Shown here: piece after piece, positions 31,352 to 37,869 of the stretch | Position numbering within the stretch: position 1 is the first letter of the stretch | Layout of the letters: every line of letters starts with the position of its first letter | NCBI GenBank assembly: GCA_044866695.1 | Contig: JBIOUF010000267.1 | Span: forward strand, 1 to 37,869 | From: JBIOUF01 sp044866695 | GTDB lineage: Bacteria > Actinomycetota > Actinomycetes > Propionibacteriales > Nocardioidaceae | Direction of reading: 5' to 3' | Length of the DNA stretch: 37,869 nucleotides | The notes under the pieces: model-generated | What the model saw: the letters and a program-made list of their open reading frames with translations, nothing else | Told to the model about the DNA's origin: nothing | Database searches by the model: none | Made by a program: the position numbers and the translations under genes

Positions 31352-32092
31352 GTGACCACCACCGCCACCGGGCTGCCCGAGTCGGTGCTGTTCGCGCTGT
31401 GGTTCTCGGCGTGGGCGGCCGGGCGGGTCAGCCTCGACGACGCCCGGGACGGCGTGGTGGCCGGCGACGGAGCCCACGACGTGGTCGGCCTGGGCGACGC
31501 CGCCGAGCCCGTGCCGGTGATCGTCGCACTGGGCCGGCTGAGAGCCGCGGGGGCCGGCTCCCCGACGGTGGCGCTGCCGGCGCCGGGCGACCCGCTCGGG
31601 CTGGCCGGACCGGCCCCGTTCAACGCCGAGGCGCTCGACGCCGGGCAGGCGGTGCTGTTGGGCGCGGCGGGGCTCGGTCTGGTGCCTGCCCGGGCGGGGT
31701 CGGGGGTGGTGTGGAGGTGCCTTCCGGCGGAGGGGCGGGCCCAGCTGCCCGACCTGCCAGAGGCCGACACCGGGCTGCGCGCGGCGGTGCTGGCCGCCGC
31801 CGAACGGCTGGCCCGGCTCGACGTCGCCCGGTGGCGCCCGGAGGTCGCCGAGGAGCTGATGTCGCTGCGGCGGAGCGCCGCCCTCCCCGTCCCGCCGGGG
31901 ATGGCGCCGCGGGCGCAGCGGCTGCTCGCCCTCGCCCAGCGCTGCCGCGGCATCGTGGAGCTGGCCCTGGGCGACGACGGCGGAGCCCTCACCGCCGCCG
32001 AGGCCGGCGCCCGCCGGGAGACGCTCGCACCCCTGGACCGGGCCGCCCGGCGCGGCGTCGTCGCCGCCTGTGCCTACCCCTGGCCCGAGTGA
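31352..32092 (+). CDS. unrecognised conserved-looking protein preceding serB
   Basis: 246 residues, cytoplasmic, Ala/Leu/Arg-rich. I cannot name the family. The N-terminal third (LPESVLFALWFSAWAAGRV, then GAHDVVGLGDAAEPVPVIVAL) looks like an ordered alpha/beta start. The C-terminal part is helical with regularly spaced leucines. GTG 31352 has GGAAGG about eight bases upstream. The stop is seven bases before serB, so the two are in one operon; a housekeeping role with serine metabolism is possible but unsupported. Confidence 0.75.
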   Translation: MTTTATGLPESVLFALWFSAWAAGRVSLDDARDGVVAGDGAHDVVGLGDAAEPVPVIVALGRLRAAGAGSPTVALPAPGDPLGLAGPAPFNAEALDAGQAVLLGAAGLGLVPARAGSGVVWRCLPAEGRAQLPDLPEADTGLRAAVLAAAERLARLDVARWRPEVAEELMSLRRSAALPVPPGMAPRAQRLLALAQRCRGIVELALGDDGGALTAAEAGARRETLAPLDRAARRGVVAACAYPWPE

Positions 32093-32099
32093 GCCGGCC

Positions 32100-33410
32100 A
32101 TGGACCCCGACCGACACCCGGCCTCCGACGCGGGCCTGGGCCCGGACGCGGACCGGGACCCGCCGGGGACCCTGCTGATCACGCTCACCGGCCAGGACCG
32201 CCCCGGCGTCACGTCGACCGTCTTCGGCACGCTCGCCGGGTACGGCGTGCAGGTCCTCGACATCGAGCAGATCGTGGTCCGCGGCCGCCTGGTGCTCGGC
32301 GTCCTGGTCACCGCCCCCCGGGACTGGAGGGCGCTGCGCGGGGCCGTCGTCCGGGCCGGTGAGGACCTCGACCTGCAGGTCGAGGTCGAGCGCGGCACCG
32401 GGGACACCGAGCGGCGCGCCGCCGGGCGAACCCACGTCACCGTGCTCGGCACGCCGCTGCTCCCCCGCGCGGTCGCGGCGATCGCCGGGCGGATCGCCGA
32501 CACGGGCGCGAACATCGACCGGATCGAGCGGATGGCCCGCTACCCGGTCACCGCGATCGACCTGCACGTCTCCGGCTCCGACCCCGACCGGCTCCGCGCC
32601 CTGCTCGCCGTCGAGGCCGCCCGCCAGCGGGTCGACGTCGCGGTCCAGCCCGCGGGCCTGCTGCGCCACGGGATGCGCCTGGTGGTCATGGACGTGGACT
32701 CGACCCTGGTGCAGGGCGAGGTGATCGAGATGCTGGCCGAGCAGGCCGGCTGCCTCGGCGAGGTCGCCCGGGTGACCGAGGCCGCGATGCGCGGCGAGCT
32801 GGACTTCGAGGCATCGCTGCGGGCCCGCGTCGCGCTGCTCGAAGGCCTCGACGCGGCGTACCTCGACGAGGTCTACGCCGGCCTCCGGCTCGCCCCGGGC
32901 GCGCGCACCCTCGTGCGCACCCTCAAGAGGCTCGGCTACCGGTTCGCCATCGTGAGCGGCGGGTTCACCCAGGTGACCGGGCGGCTCGCGGCGGACCTCG
33001 GCATCGACTTCGCCGCCGCCAACGAGCTCGAGGTGGTGGACGGCCGGCTGACCGGGCGGCTGGTCGGGCCGGTGGTGGACCGCGCCGGGAAGGCGGACGC
33101 GCTGCGCCGGTTCGCCGCCGAGGCCGGCGTCGCCCTGGAGGCGACCGTGGCCGTCGGCGACGGCGCCAACGACCTGGACATGCTGTCGGCCGCGGGTCTC
33201 GGGGTCGCGTTCAACGCCAAGCCGGTGGTGCGACAGGCGGCGCACACGTCGGTGAACGTGCCGTACCTGGACGCGATCATCTACCTGCTCGGGATCACCC
33301 GCGAGGAGGTGGAGGCCGCCGACGCCGCCGCCGGCATCGTCACGCCGGCGCCGCCGCTCGACGCGCCCCCCGGCCCTCGGGTCAGTCCACGGGCGCGAGG
33401 AAGTGGGTGA
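32100..33410 (+). CDS. serB: phosphoserine phosphatase with two N-terminal ACT domains
   Basis: 436 residues. Two ACT-like regulatory domains occupy about 24-100 (LITLTGQDRPGVTSTVFGTL) and 112-185 (THVTVLGTPLLP, then IDRIERMARYPVTAIDLHV). The HAD phosphatase core follows, with nucleophile Asp198 and Asp200 in MDVDSTLVQGE, the serine motif VSGGF and the metal motif VAVGDGANDLDML. It carries out the last step of serine synthesis, and the ACT domains suggest feedback by serine. Upstream is the 246-residue gene. The last 29 bases overlap the convergent phosphatase gene. Confidence 0.97.
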   Translation: MDPDRHPASDAGLGPDADRDPPGTLLITLTGQDRPGVTSTVFGTLAGYGVQVLDIEQIVVRGRLVLGVLVTAPRDWRALRGAVVRAGEDLDLQVEVERGTGDTERRAAGRTHVTVLGTPLLPRAVAAIAGRIADTGANIDRIERMARYPVTAIDLHVSGSDPDRLRALLAVEAARQRVDVAVQPAGLLRHGMRLVVMDVDSTLVQGEVIEMLAEQAGCLGEVARVTEAAMRGELDFEASLRARVALLEGLDAAYLDEVYAGLRLAPGARTLVRTLKRLGYRFAIVSGGFTQVTGRLAADLGIDFAAANELEVVDGRLTGRLVGPVVDRAGKADALRRFAAEAGVALEATVAVGDGANDLDMLSAAGLGVAFNAKPVVRQAAHTSVNVPYLDAIIYLLGITREEVEAADAAAGIVTPAPPLDAPPGPRVSPRARGSG

Positions 33411-33909
33411 CCCGTCCGGACGCCTCGGCGAGCTCGGACCAGGGCACCGCGACGTCGAGGACCGCGAGCGCTCCGGCCGGGAACCCCCGGGCCATCTCCT
33501 CGCCCGCCCCGGGGTCGCCGCTCCCGTCGTCGAGCAGGTGCAGCAGCCACGCCGCCGCAGGGTTGTGACCCACGTACACCATCGTCGTCGCCTCGTCGGA
33601 CGCCTGCTGCAGGCAGTCCAGGACCACGTCCCCGCTGCCCTGGTACACCGCGTCGTCGACCACCGGCTCCAGCGCGGCGTTCACGGCCGCCGCGACCTCC
33701 GCCCAGGTGGCCCGAGCGCGGGCCGCGGAGGACACCAGGGCGCGGTCGGGGACGACGCCCAGGCCGGCCAGGAACGCCCCGGCGGCCGCGGCGTCCGCGC
33801 GGCCGCGGGAGGTGAGCTCGCGCTCGGCGTCGCTGGCGGCGAACGGCTCCGCCTTGGCGTGCCGCATCACGACGAGGCGGCGGGCCGGTCCCTGAGCGCG
33901 TTGGGTCAC
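33382..33909 (-). CDS. SixA-type histidine phosphatase
   Basis: 175 residues. The catalytic histidine motif is LVVMRHAKAEP near the N-terminus. A second histidine is in MVYVGHNPAAAWLL, and the arginine in VSSAARARATW completes the branch-1 pocket. The size and the RHAKAEP motif point to the SixA subgroup, which can dephosphorylate phospho-histidine proteins, but the target is unknown. GTG 33909 is used; no other start gives the full N-terminal strand. It is divergent from cphB across 91 bases. Confidence 0.9.
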   Translation of the reverse strand: MTQRAQGPARRLVVMRHAKAEPFAASDAERELTSRGRADAAAAGAFLAGLGVVPDRALVSSAARARATWAEVAAAVNAALEPVVDDAVYQGSGDVVLDCLQQASDEATTMVYVGHNPAAAWLLHLLDDGSGDPGAGEEMARGFPAGALAVLDVAVPWSELAEASGRVTHFLAPVD

Positions 33910-33929
33910 GGGCTCACTGTGGCACCCCG

Positions 33930-33935
33930 TAGGCT
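33930..33935 (+). promoter_or_regulatory. candidate -10 (TAGGCT) of cphB-cphA
   Basis: TAGGCT in the divergent gap, giving a leader of about 58 bases that ends with the ribosome site GGAGGAGAC just before GTG 34001. Confidence 0.4.
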
Positions 33936-34000
33936 GCCGTGCACTCCCGGGGGTCGCCGACCGGCCCCCCAGGACCCCGTCCACGGCCGCCGGAGGAGAC

Positions 34001-34987
34001 GTGACGCCCGGACCACTCCTCGCCATCGGTGGCGCCGAGGACAAGCTGGGGCGCCGGACGGTGCTCAGGACGTTCGTCGGCCTCGCCGGCGGCGACGGCG
34101 CCCGGGTGGTGGTGATACCCACGGCTTCGGCCATCGGCGCCGAGATCGTCGAGGTGTACGCCGCGGTGTTCCGCCGTCTGGGTGCGGGCCAGGTCGACGC
34201 GGTGCGTCCCGGCAGCCGCGCCGAGGCCGACGACCCCCGGCTCGCCGCGGTGCTGGACGGAGCCGACGCGGTGTTCATGACCGGTGGCAACCAGCTGAAG
34301 CTCTCCGCCCTCGTCACCGGTACGGCGCTGGGCGAGGCCGTCCTGGGCGCGCACCGGCGCGGCGCGGTCGTCGGCGGCACCAGCGCGGGGGCGAGCATCC
34401 TGTCCACCCACATGGTGGCCTTCGGCTCCGGCGGCGCGACGCCGAAGCAGCGGATGACCCAGGTGTCCGCCGGTCTCGGGCTGCTGCACGGGTGCGTCGT
34501 CGACCAGCACTTCGAGCAGCGCAACCGCTACGGCCGGCTGCTGAGCATCGTGGCGCAGAGCCCGAGCCTGCTCGGGATCGGCGTGGACGAGGACACCGCG
34601 GCCGTGGTGACCCAGGTCGACGGCCGGCGCCGGCTGGCGGTGACGGGACGCGGGGCGGTCACGGTGGTGGACGGCCGGGCCATGACCTCCAACGCCTACG
34701 AGGCCAAACGGTCCAGCCCGCTGCTGGCGTCGGGGGTGGTGCTGCACGTGCTGCCGGCGGGGGCCGAGCTCGACCTGGACGGCCGCACCCTGGTCGCCGT
34801 ACCGCGTGGCCAGGTCCCGGCGGGGACGGAGGAGCCCGCGGTTGCGGGACGCGACCTCAGGCGGTTGGCTCGAGACATCGACGCCGACGACGTCTCGCCG
34901 GCCGCGTTGCGCCGGCGCCACGCGCGGCAGGAGCGACGGCGGCGCGAGCACCGGCCCCGTCCCGACCCCGGAGGAGAGCAGGCGTGA
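34001..34987 (+). CDS. cphB: cyanophycinase
   Basis: 328 residues. It is a serine peptidase of the S51-like class I glutamine amidotransferase fold that cuts cyanophycin to beta-Asp-Arg dipeptides. Evidence: LLAIGGAEDKLG at the start, VFMTGGNQLKL, the nucleophile Ser128 in GGTSAGAS, and DQHFEQRNRYGRLL after it. It is longer than the 271-residue cyanobacterial enzyme. The extra part is a C-terminal Arg-rich tail (about 270-328) including RRRHARQERRRREHRPR. The GTG start has GGAGGAGAC directly upstream, and the stop overlaps the cphA start (GTGA), so breakdown and synthesis are co-translated. Confidence 0.95.
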   Translation: MTPGPLLAIGGAEDKLGRRTVLRTFVGLAGGDGARVVVIPTASAIGAEIVEVYAAVFRRLGAGQVDAVRPGSRAEADDPRLAAVLDGADAVFMTGGNQLKLSALVTGTALGEAVLGAHRRGAVVGGTSAGASILSTHMVAFGSGGATPKQRMTQVSAGLGLLHGCVVDQHFEQRNRYGRLLSIVAQSPSLLGIGVDEDTAAVVTQVDGRRRLAVTGRGAVTVVDGRAMTSNAYEAKRSSPLLASGVVLHVLPAGAELDLDGRTLVAVPRGQVPAGTEEPAVAGRDLRRLARDIDADDVSPAALRRRHARQERRRREHRPRPDPGGEQA

Positions 34988-37779
34988 GCGAGCGGACCGA
35001 GCCAGACAGCCTGCCGGACGCCACCCGTCCCAGCCCGGACCTGACCGTGCTCGAGACCCGGGTCTACCGCGGCCCGAACCTCTGGTCCTACGAGAAGGCC
35101 ATCCACCTCGTGGTCGACCTCGGCTCGCTGGAGGAGTTCCCGACCGACCGGCTGCCCGGGTTCACCGACAACCTGCTGCGGCTGCTGCCCGGCCTGCGGC
35201 AGCACTCCTGCTCGCGAGGGCGCCGCGGCGGGTTCGTCGAGCGGCTCGACGAGGGCACCTGGCTCGGGCACGTCGCCGAGCACGTGGCGCTGGCGCTGCA
35301 GCAGGCGGTGGGACACGACATCCGGCGGGGCAAGACCCGCCAGGTCAAGGGCCAGCACGGGCGCTACCACGTGATCTACGGGTACGTCGACGAGAACGTC
35401 GGGCTGGCGGCGGCCCGGCTCGCGGTGCGGCTGGTCAACCACCTCGTCGAGCCGGACCCGGACCTCGACTTCGCCCAGGAGCTGGAACAGTTCATCCTGC
35501 GAGCGGAGCGCACCGCGTTCGGCCCGTCGACCCAGGCCATCCTCGACGAGGCGGTGGCACGCGACATCCCCTGGATCCGGCTGAACCAGTACTCGCTGGT
35601 CCAGCTCGGCCAGGGGGTCCACCAGAAGCGGGTCCGGGCCACGATGACCTCGGCCACCAGCGCCATCGCGGTGGACGTCGCCTCCGACAAGGACCTCACC
35701 ACCCGCCTCCTCGGCGCGGCCGGGCTGCCGGTGCCCAAGCAGGACTCGGTGCGCAGCGTCGAGCGCGCGGTGGCGGTCGCGGACCGGATCGGCTACCCGG
35801 TCGTGGTCAAGCCGCTGGACGGCAACCACGGTCGCGGGGTCTGTCTCGACCTGGGCGACGCCGACGCGGTCCGCGAGGCGTTCCCGGTCGCCCAGGAGGA
35901 GTCGCGTCGCGGCTGGGTGGTCGTGGAGTCCTACGTCGAGGGCCGCGACTACCGCTGCCTGATCATCGACGGGCGGCTCGGGGCGGTCGCCGAGCGGGTG
36001 CCCGCCCACGTCATCGGCGACGGCCACAGCACGGTCGAGCAGCTCGTGGAGCAGACCAACGCCGACCCCCGGCGCGGCGTGGGTCACGAGAAGGTGCTGA
36101 CCCGCATCCGGGTCGACGATGCCGCGCTGGCGCTGCTGAAGGAGCAGGGCCACGGCCCAGACGACGTACCGCCTGCCGGGGAGATGGTCAAGCTGACCCT
36201 CACCGGCAACATGTCCACCGGCGGCATCTCCATCGACCGCACCTACGAGGCGCACCCCGAGAACGTCGAGATCGCCGAGGAGGCGGCCCGGGTGATCGGG
36301 CTGGACATCGCCGGCATCGACTTCATCTGCCCCGACATCACGCTGCCCGTGCGCGAGACCGGCGGCGCGATCTGCGAGGTCAACGCGGCGCCGGGGTTCC
36401 GGATGCACACCCACCCGACGATCGGCGAGCCGCAGTTCATCGCCAAGCCGGTCGTGGACATGCTGTTCCCACCGGGGGCGCCGAGCCGGATCCCCGTGGT
36501 CGCGGTCACCGGCACCAACGGCAAGACGACGACCGCCCGGATGATCTCCCACGTCTTCAAGGGCATGGGCCGCAAGGTGGGCATGACCTCGACCGACGGG
36601 GTCGTCATCGACGAGCGGCTGGTGATCCGCGCCGACGCGTCCGGGCCCCGTTCGGCGCGGATGGTGCTGCAGAACCCGCGGGTGGACTTCGCGGTCTTCG
36701 AGGTCGCCCGTGGCGGCATCCTGCGCGAGGGCCTGGGCTATGAGCGCAACGACGTCGCCGTGGTGCTCAACGTCGCGCCGGACCACCTGGGCGCGCGCGG
36801 CATCGACACGGTGGAGCAGCTCGCCGAGGTGAAGGCGGTCGTGGTCGAGGCGGTCCCCCGGCACGGGGCAGCCGTGCTCAACGCCGACGACCCGCTGGTG
36901 CGCACCATGCGACGGCGCTGCTCCGGCGAGGTGGTGTGGTTCTCCATGGCCGAGCCCGGGTCGGAGGTGCGGGAGATGATCGACCAGCACTGCCGGCGCG
37001 GCGGCAAGGCGCTGGTGCTCGACCCCAGCGACCGCGGCGAGATGATCGTGGTCCGCCACGGCCGCCGCGACATGCAGCTGGCCTGGACGCACCTGCTGCC
37101 GGCGACGTTCGGCGGCCGGGCCCGGATGAACGTGCAGAACTGCCTGGCCGCGGCGGCCGCCGCCTTCGCGGCGGGAGCGCCGCTCCACGACATCCGGCAG
37201 GGGCTGCGCACCTTCAGCACCAGCTACTACCTCTCCCCCGGCCGCCTCAACGAGCTCGAGGTCGACGGCGTCCACGTCATCGTCGACTACTGCCACAACG
37301 CGCCCGGAATGGAGATGCTCGGCGACTTCGTCGACCGGGTCGGGGAGACGATGACCACGACCAGCGAGCTGGGCAGGCCGTCGCGGATCGGCATCATCGC
37401 GACCGCCGGCGACCGGCGCGACCAGGACATGCGCGAGCTGGGCGCCGTGGCCGCGCGGCACTTCGACGTCCTCGTCGTCCGCGAGGACGCGGCCCTGCGC
37501 CGCCGGCCGCGAGGGGAGGTGGCCGGCCTCGTGGCCGAAGGGGTGCGGGCCAGCATGGCCGACGGCGCCCGGTGCCGGCAGGTGGAGATCGTCCTGGACG
37601 AGATCGACGCCGTGCGCCACGCCATGTCCCGCGCCAACCCCGGCGACCTGGTCGTGGTCTGCGTCGACCAGCACCCGGCGGTGATGGCCGAGCTGGAGCG
37701 CTGGTCACGGCGGGCCCAGGCCGGCTCCGGCTCGGGCGACATCGTCGGCGACCCGGACCTCACCCCCGCCCGCGCGTAG
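34984..37779 (+). CDS. cphA: cyanophycin synthetase
   Basis: 931 residues. It builds multi-L-arginyl-poly-L-aspartate from Asp and Arg with ATP, a nitrogen and carbon store kept as cytoplasmic granules. An N-terminal domain (about 15-160: ETRVYRGPNLWSYEKAIHL) is followed by an ATP-grasp domain (about 225-490: SDKDLTTRLLGAAGLPVPKQ, VVKPLDGNHGRGVCLD, ICEVNAAPGFRMH). The last domain is Mur-ligase-like, starting with the P-loop VAVTGTNGKTTTARM near residue 505 and containing VLNVAPDHLG and VIVDYCHNAPGM. Three-domain order and length are those of CphA1. GTG 34984 overlaps cphB. Confidence 0.97.
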   Translation: MSERTEPDSLPDATRPSPDLTVLETRVYRGPNLWSYEKAIHLVVDLGSLEEFPTDRLPGFTDNLLRLLPGLRQHSCSRGRRGGFVERLDEGTWLGHVAEHVALALQQAVGHDIRRGKTRQVKGQHGRYHVIYGYVDENVGLAAARLAVRLVNHLVEPDPDLDFAQELEQFILRAERTAFGPSTQAILDEAVARDIPWIRLNQYSLVQLGQGVHQKRVRATMTSATSAIAVDVASDKDLTTRLLGAAGLPVPKQDSVRSVERAVAVADRIGYPVVVKPLDGNHGRGVCLDLGDADAVREAFPVAQEESRRGWVVVESYVEGRDYRCLIIDGRLGAVAERVPAHVIGDGHSTVEQLVEQTNADPRRGVGHEKVLTRIRVDDAALALLKEQGHGPDDVPPAGEMVKLTLTGNMSTGGISIDRTYEAHPENVEIAEEAARVIGLDIAGIDFICPDITLPVRETGGAICEVNAAPGFRMHTHPTIGEPQFIAKPVVDMLFPPGAPSRIPVVAVTGTNGKTTTARMISHVFKGMGRKVGMTSTDGVVIDERLVIRADASGPRSARMVLQNPRVDFAVFEVARGGILREGLGYERNDVAVVLNVAPDHLGARGIDTVEQLAEVKAVVVEAVPRHGAAVLNADDPLVRTMRRRCSGEVVWFSMAEPGSEVREMIDQHCRRGGKALVLDPSDRGEMIVVRHGRRDMQLAWTHLLPATFGGRARMNVQNCLAAAAAAFAAGAPLHDIRQGLRTFSTSYYLSPGRLNELEVDGVHVIVDYCHNAPGMEMLGDFVDRVGETMTTTSELGRPSRIGIIATAGDRRDQDMRELGAVAARHFDVLVVREDAALRRRPRGEVAGLVAEGVRASMADGARCRQVEIVLDEIDAVRHAMSRANPGDLVVVCVDQHPAVMAELERWSRRAQAGSGSGDIVGDPDLTPARA

Positions 37780-37797
37780 CCGGATCCCGGTGGTCGC

Positions 37798-37869
37798 GCC
37801 GGGCGCGGGTTGGCCGGTTTGTGGCCGATGCCTGCAGCGCCGTACGGCGATTCGTTGTGGTCTGGGGCC
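37798..37869 (+). other. second copy (cut off) of the structured intergenic element
   Basis: After the cphA stop the sequence matches the element at 17251-17306: a near-identical lead-in, the outer-stem left arm TGTGGCCGATGCCTGCA (37820-37836, one base different) and the inner-stem TTGTGG (37855-37860), followed by a different seven-base loop and then CC, where the window ends. The two copies have different sequence between the arms (here CGCCG-TA-CGGCG), so structure is kept while the spacer varies. Confidence 0.5.

Overview
The window comes from a very GC-rich actinobacterium. GTG starts, four-base GTGA/ATGA gene overlaps and leaderless promoters (TANNNT seven bases before the start codon) are frequent. 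An imperfect palindrome at 27851-27882 resembles an intergenic repeat I recall from Nocardioides, so Nocardioides or another Nocardioidaceae member is my best guess. That assignment is inference, not proof. Three long coding clusters account for most of the DNA, and no phage, IS element, CRISPR array, rRNA or tRNA gene was found.

Region 1 (1-8340, all minus strand) is an ethanolamine-utilization bacterial microcompartment operon. In transcription order it reads: amino-acid/ethanolamine-type APC permease, eutN (vertex protein), eutA (reactivase), eutB and eutC (B12-dependent ethanolamine ammonia-lyase), eutL (trimeric tandem shell protein), eutE (CoA-acylating acetaldehyde dehydrogenase) and a EutM-like hexameric shell protein cut by the window edge. 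Imported ethanolamine would be split into ammonia and acetaldehyde inside the shell, and acetaldehyde oxidised to acetyl-CoA. EutC (N-terminus) and EutE (C-terminus) carry similar amphipathic helices that look like encapsulation peptides. Strong hairpins sit between permease and eutN and between eutE and the last shell gene. Upstream (8341-8791) lie a 25-bp palindrome, a direct repeat and a three-copy 32-bp tandem repeat.

Region 2 (8792-14500) holds a benzaldehyde-type aldehyde dehydrogenase, a small probably frameshifted gene, a YbhN/LPG-synthase-like membrane protein, and a SulP anion transporter overlapping an AhpD/CMD-like gene. That pair follows phosphoenolpyruvate carboxylase (ppc, 14502-17207) on the same strand, which suggests a bicarbonate-uptake and carboxylation unit.

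Region 3 (17208-27950) has guaB1 (GMP reductase family), ackA and pta (minus strand, tightly packed), a 56-residue membrane peptide and a YjbR protein, then peptide deformylase, a SpoU rRNA methyltransferase, a CysG-like siroheme/cobalamin enzyme, a PEBP protein, a NUDIX hydrolase and an alpha/beta hydrolase. Pta and AckA could convert the acetyl-CoA made by the eut system to acetate and ATP. The 382-bp gap at 27570-27951 is a cluster of hairpins and a 22-bp tandem array.

Region 4 (27952-37869) has a TSUP permease, SPFH/NfeD pair and ABC ATPase (minus), a leaderless 30-codon leader ORF with an unrecognised gene and serB (plus), a SixA phosphatase (minus), and finally cphB-cphA for cyanophycin breakdown and synthesis. 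The most unexplained signal is a structured intergenic element at 17273-17354 (17-bp stem with G-U-compatible wobbles, nested inner stem) whose left half recurs at the right edge of the window after cphA (37798-37869).
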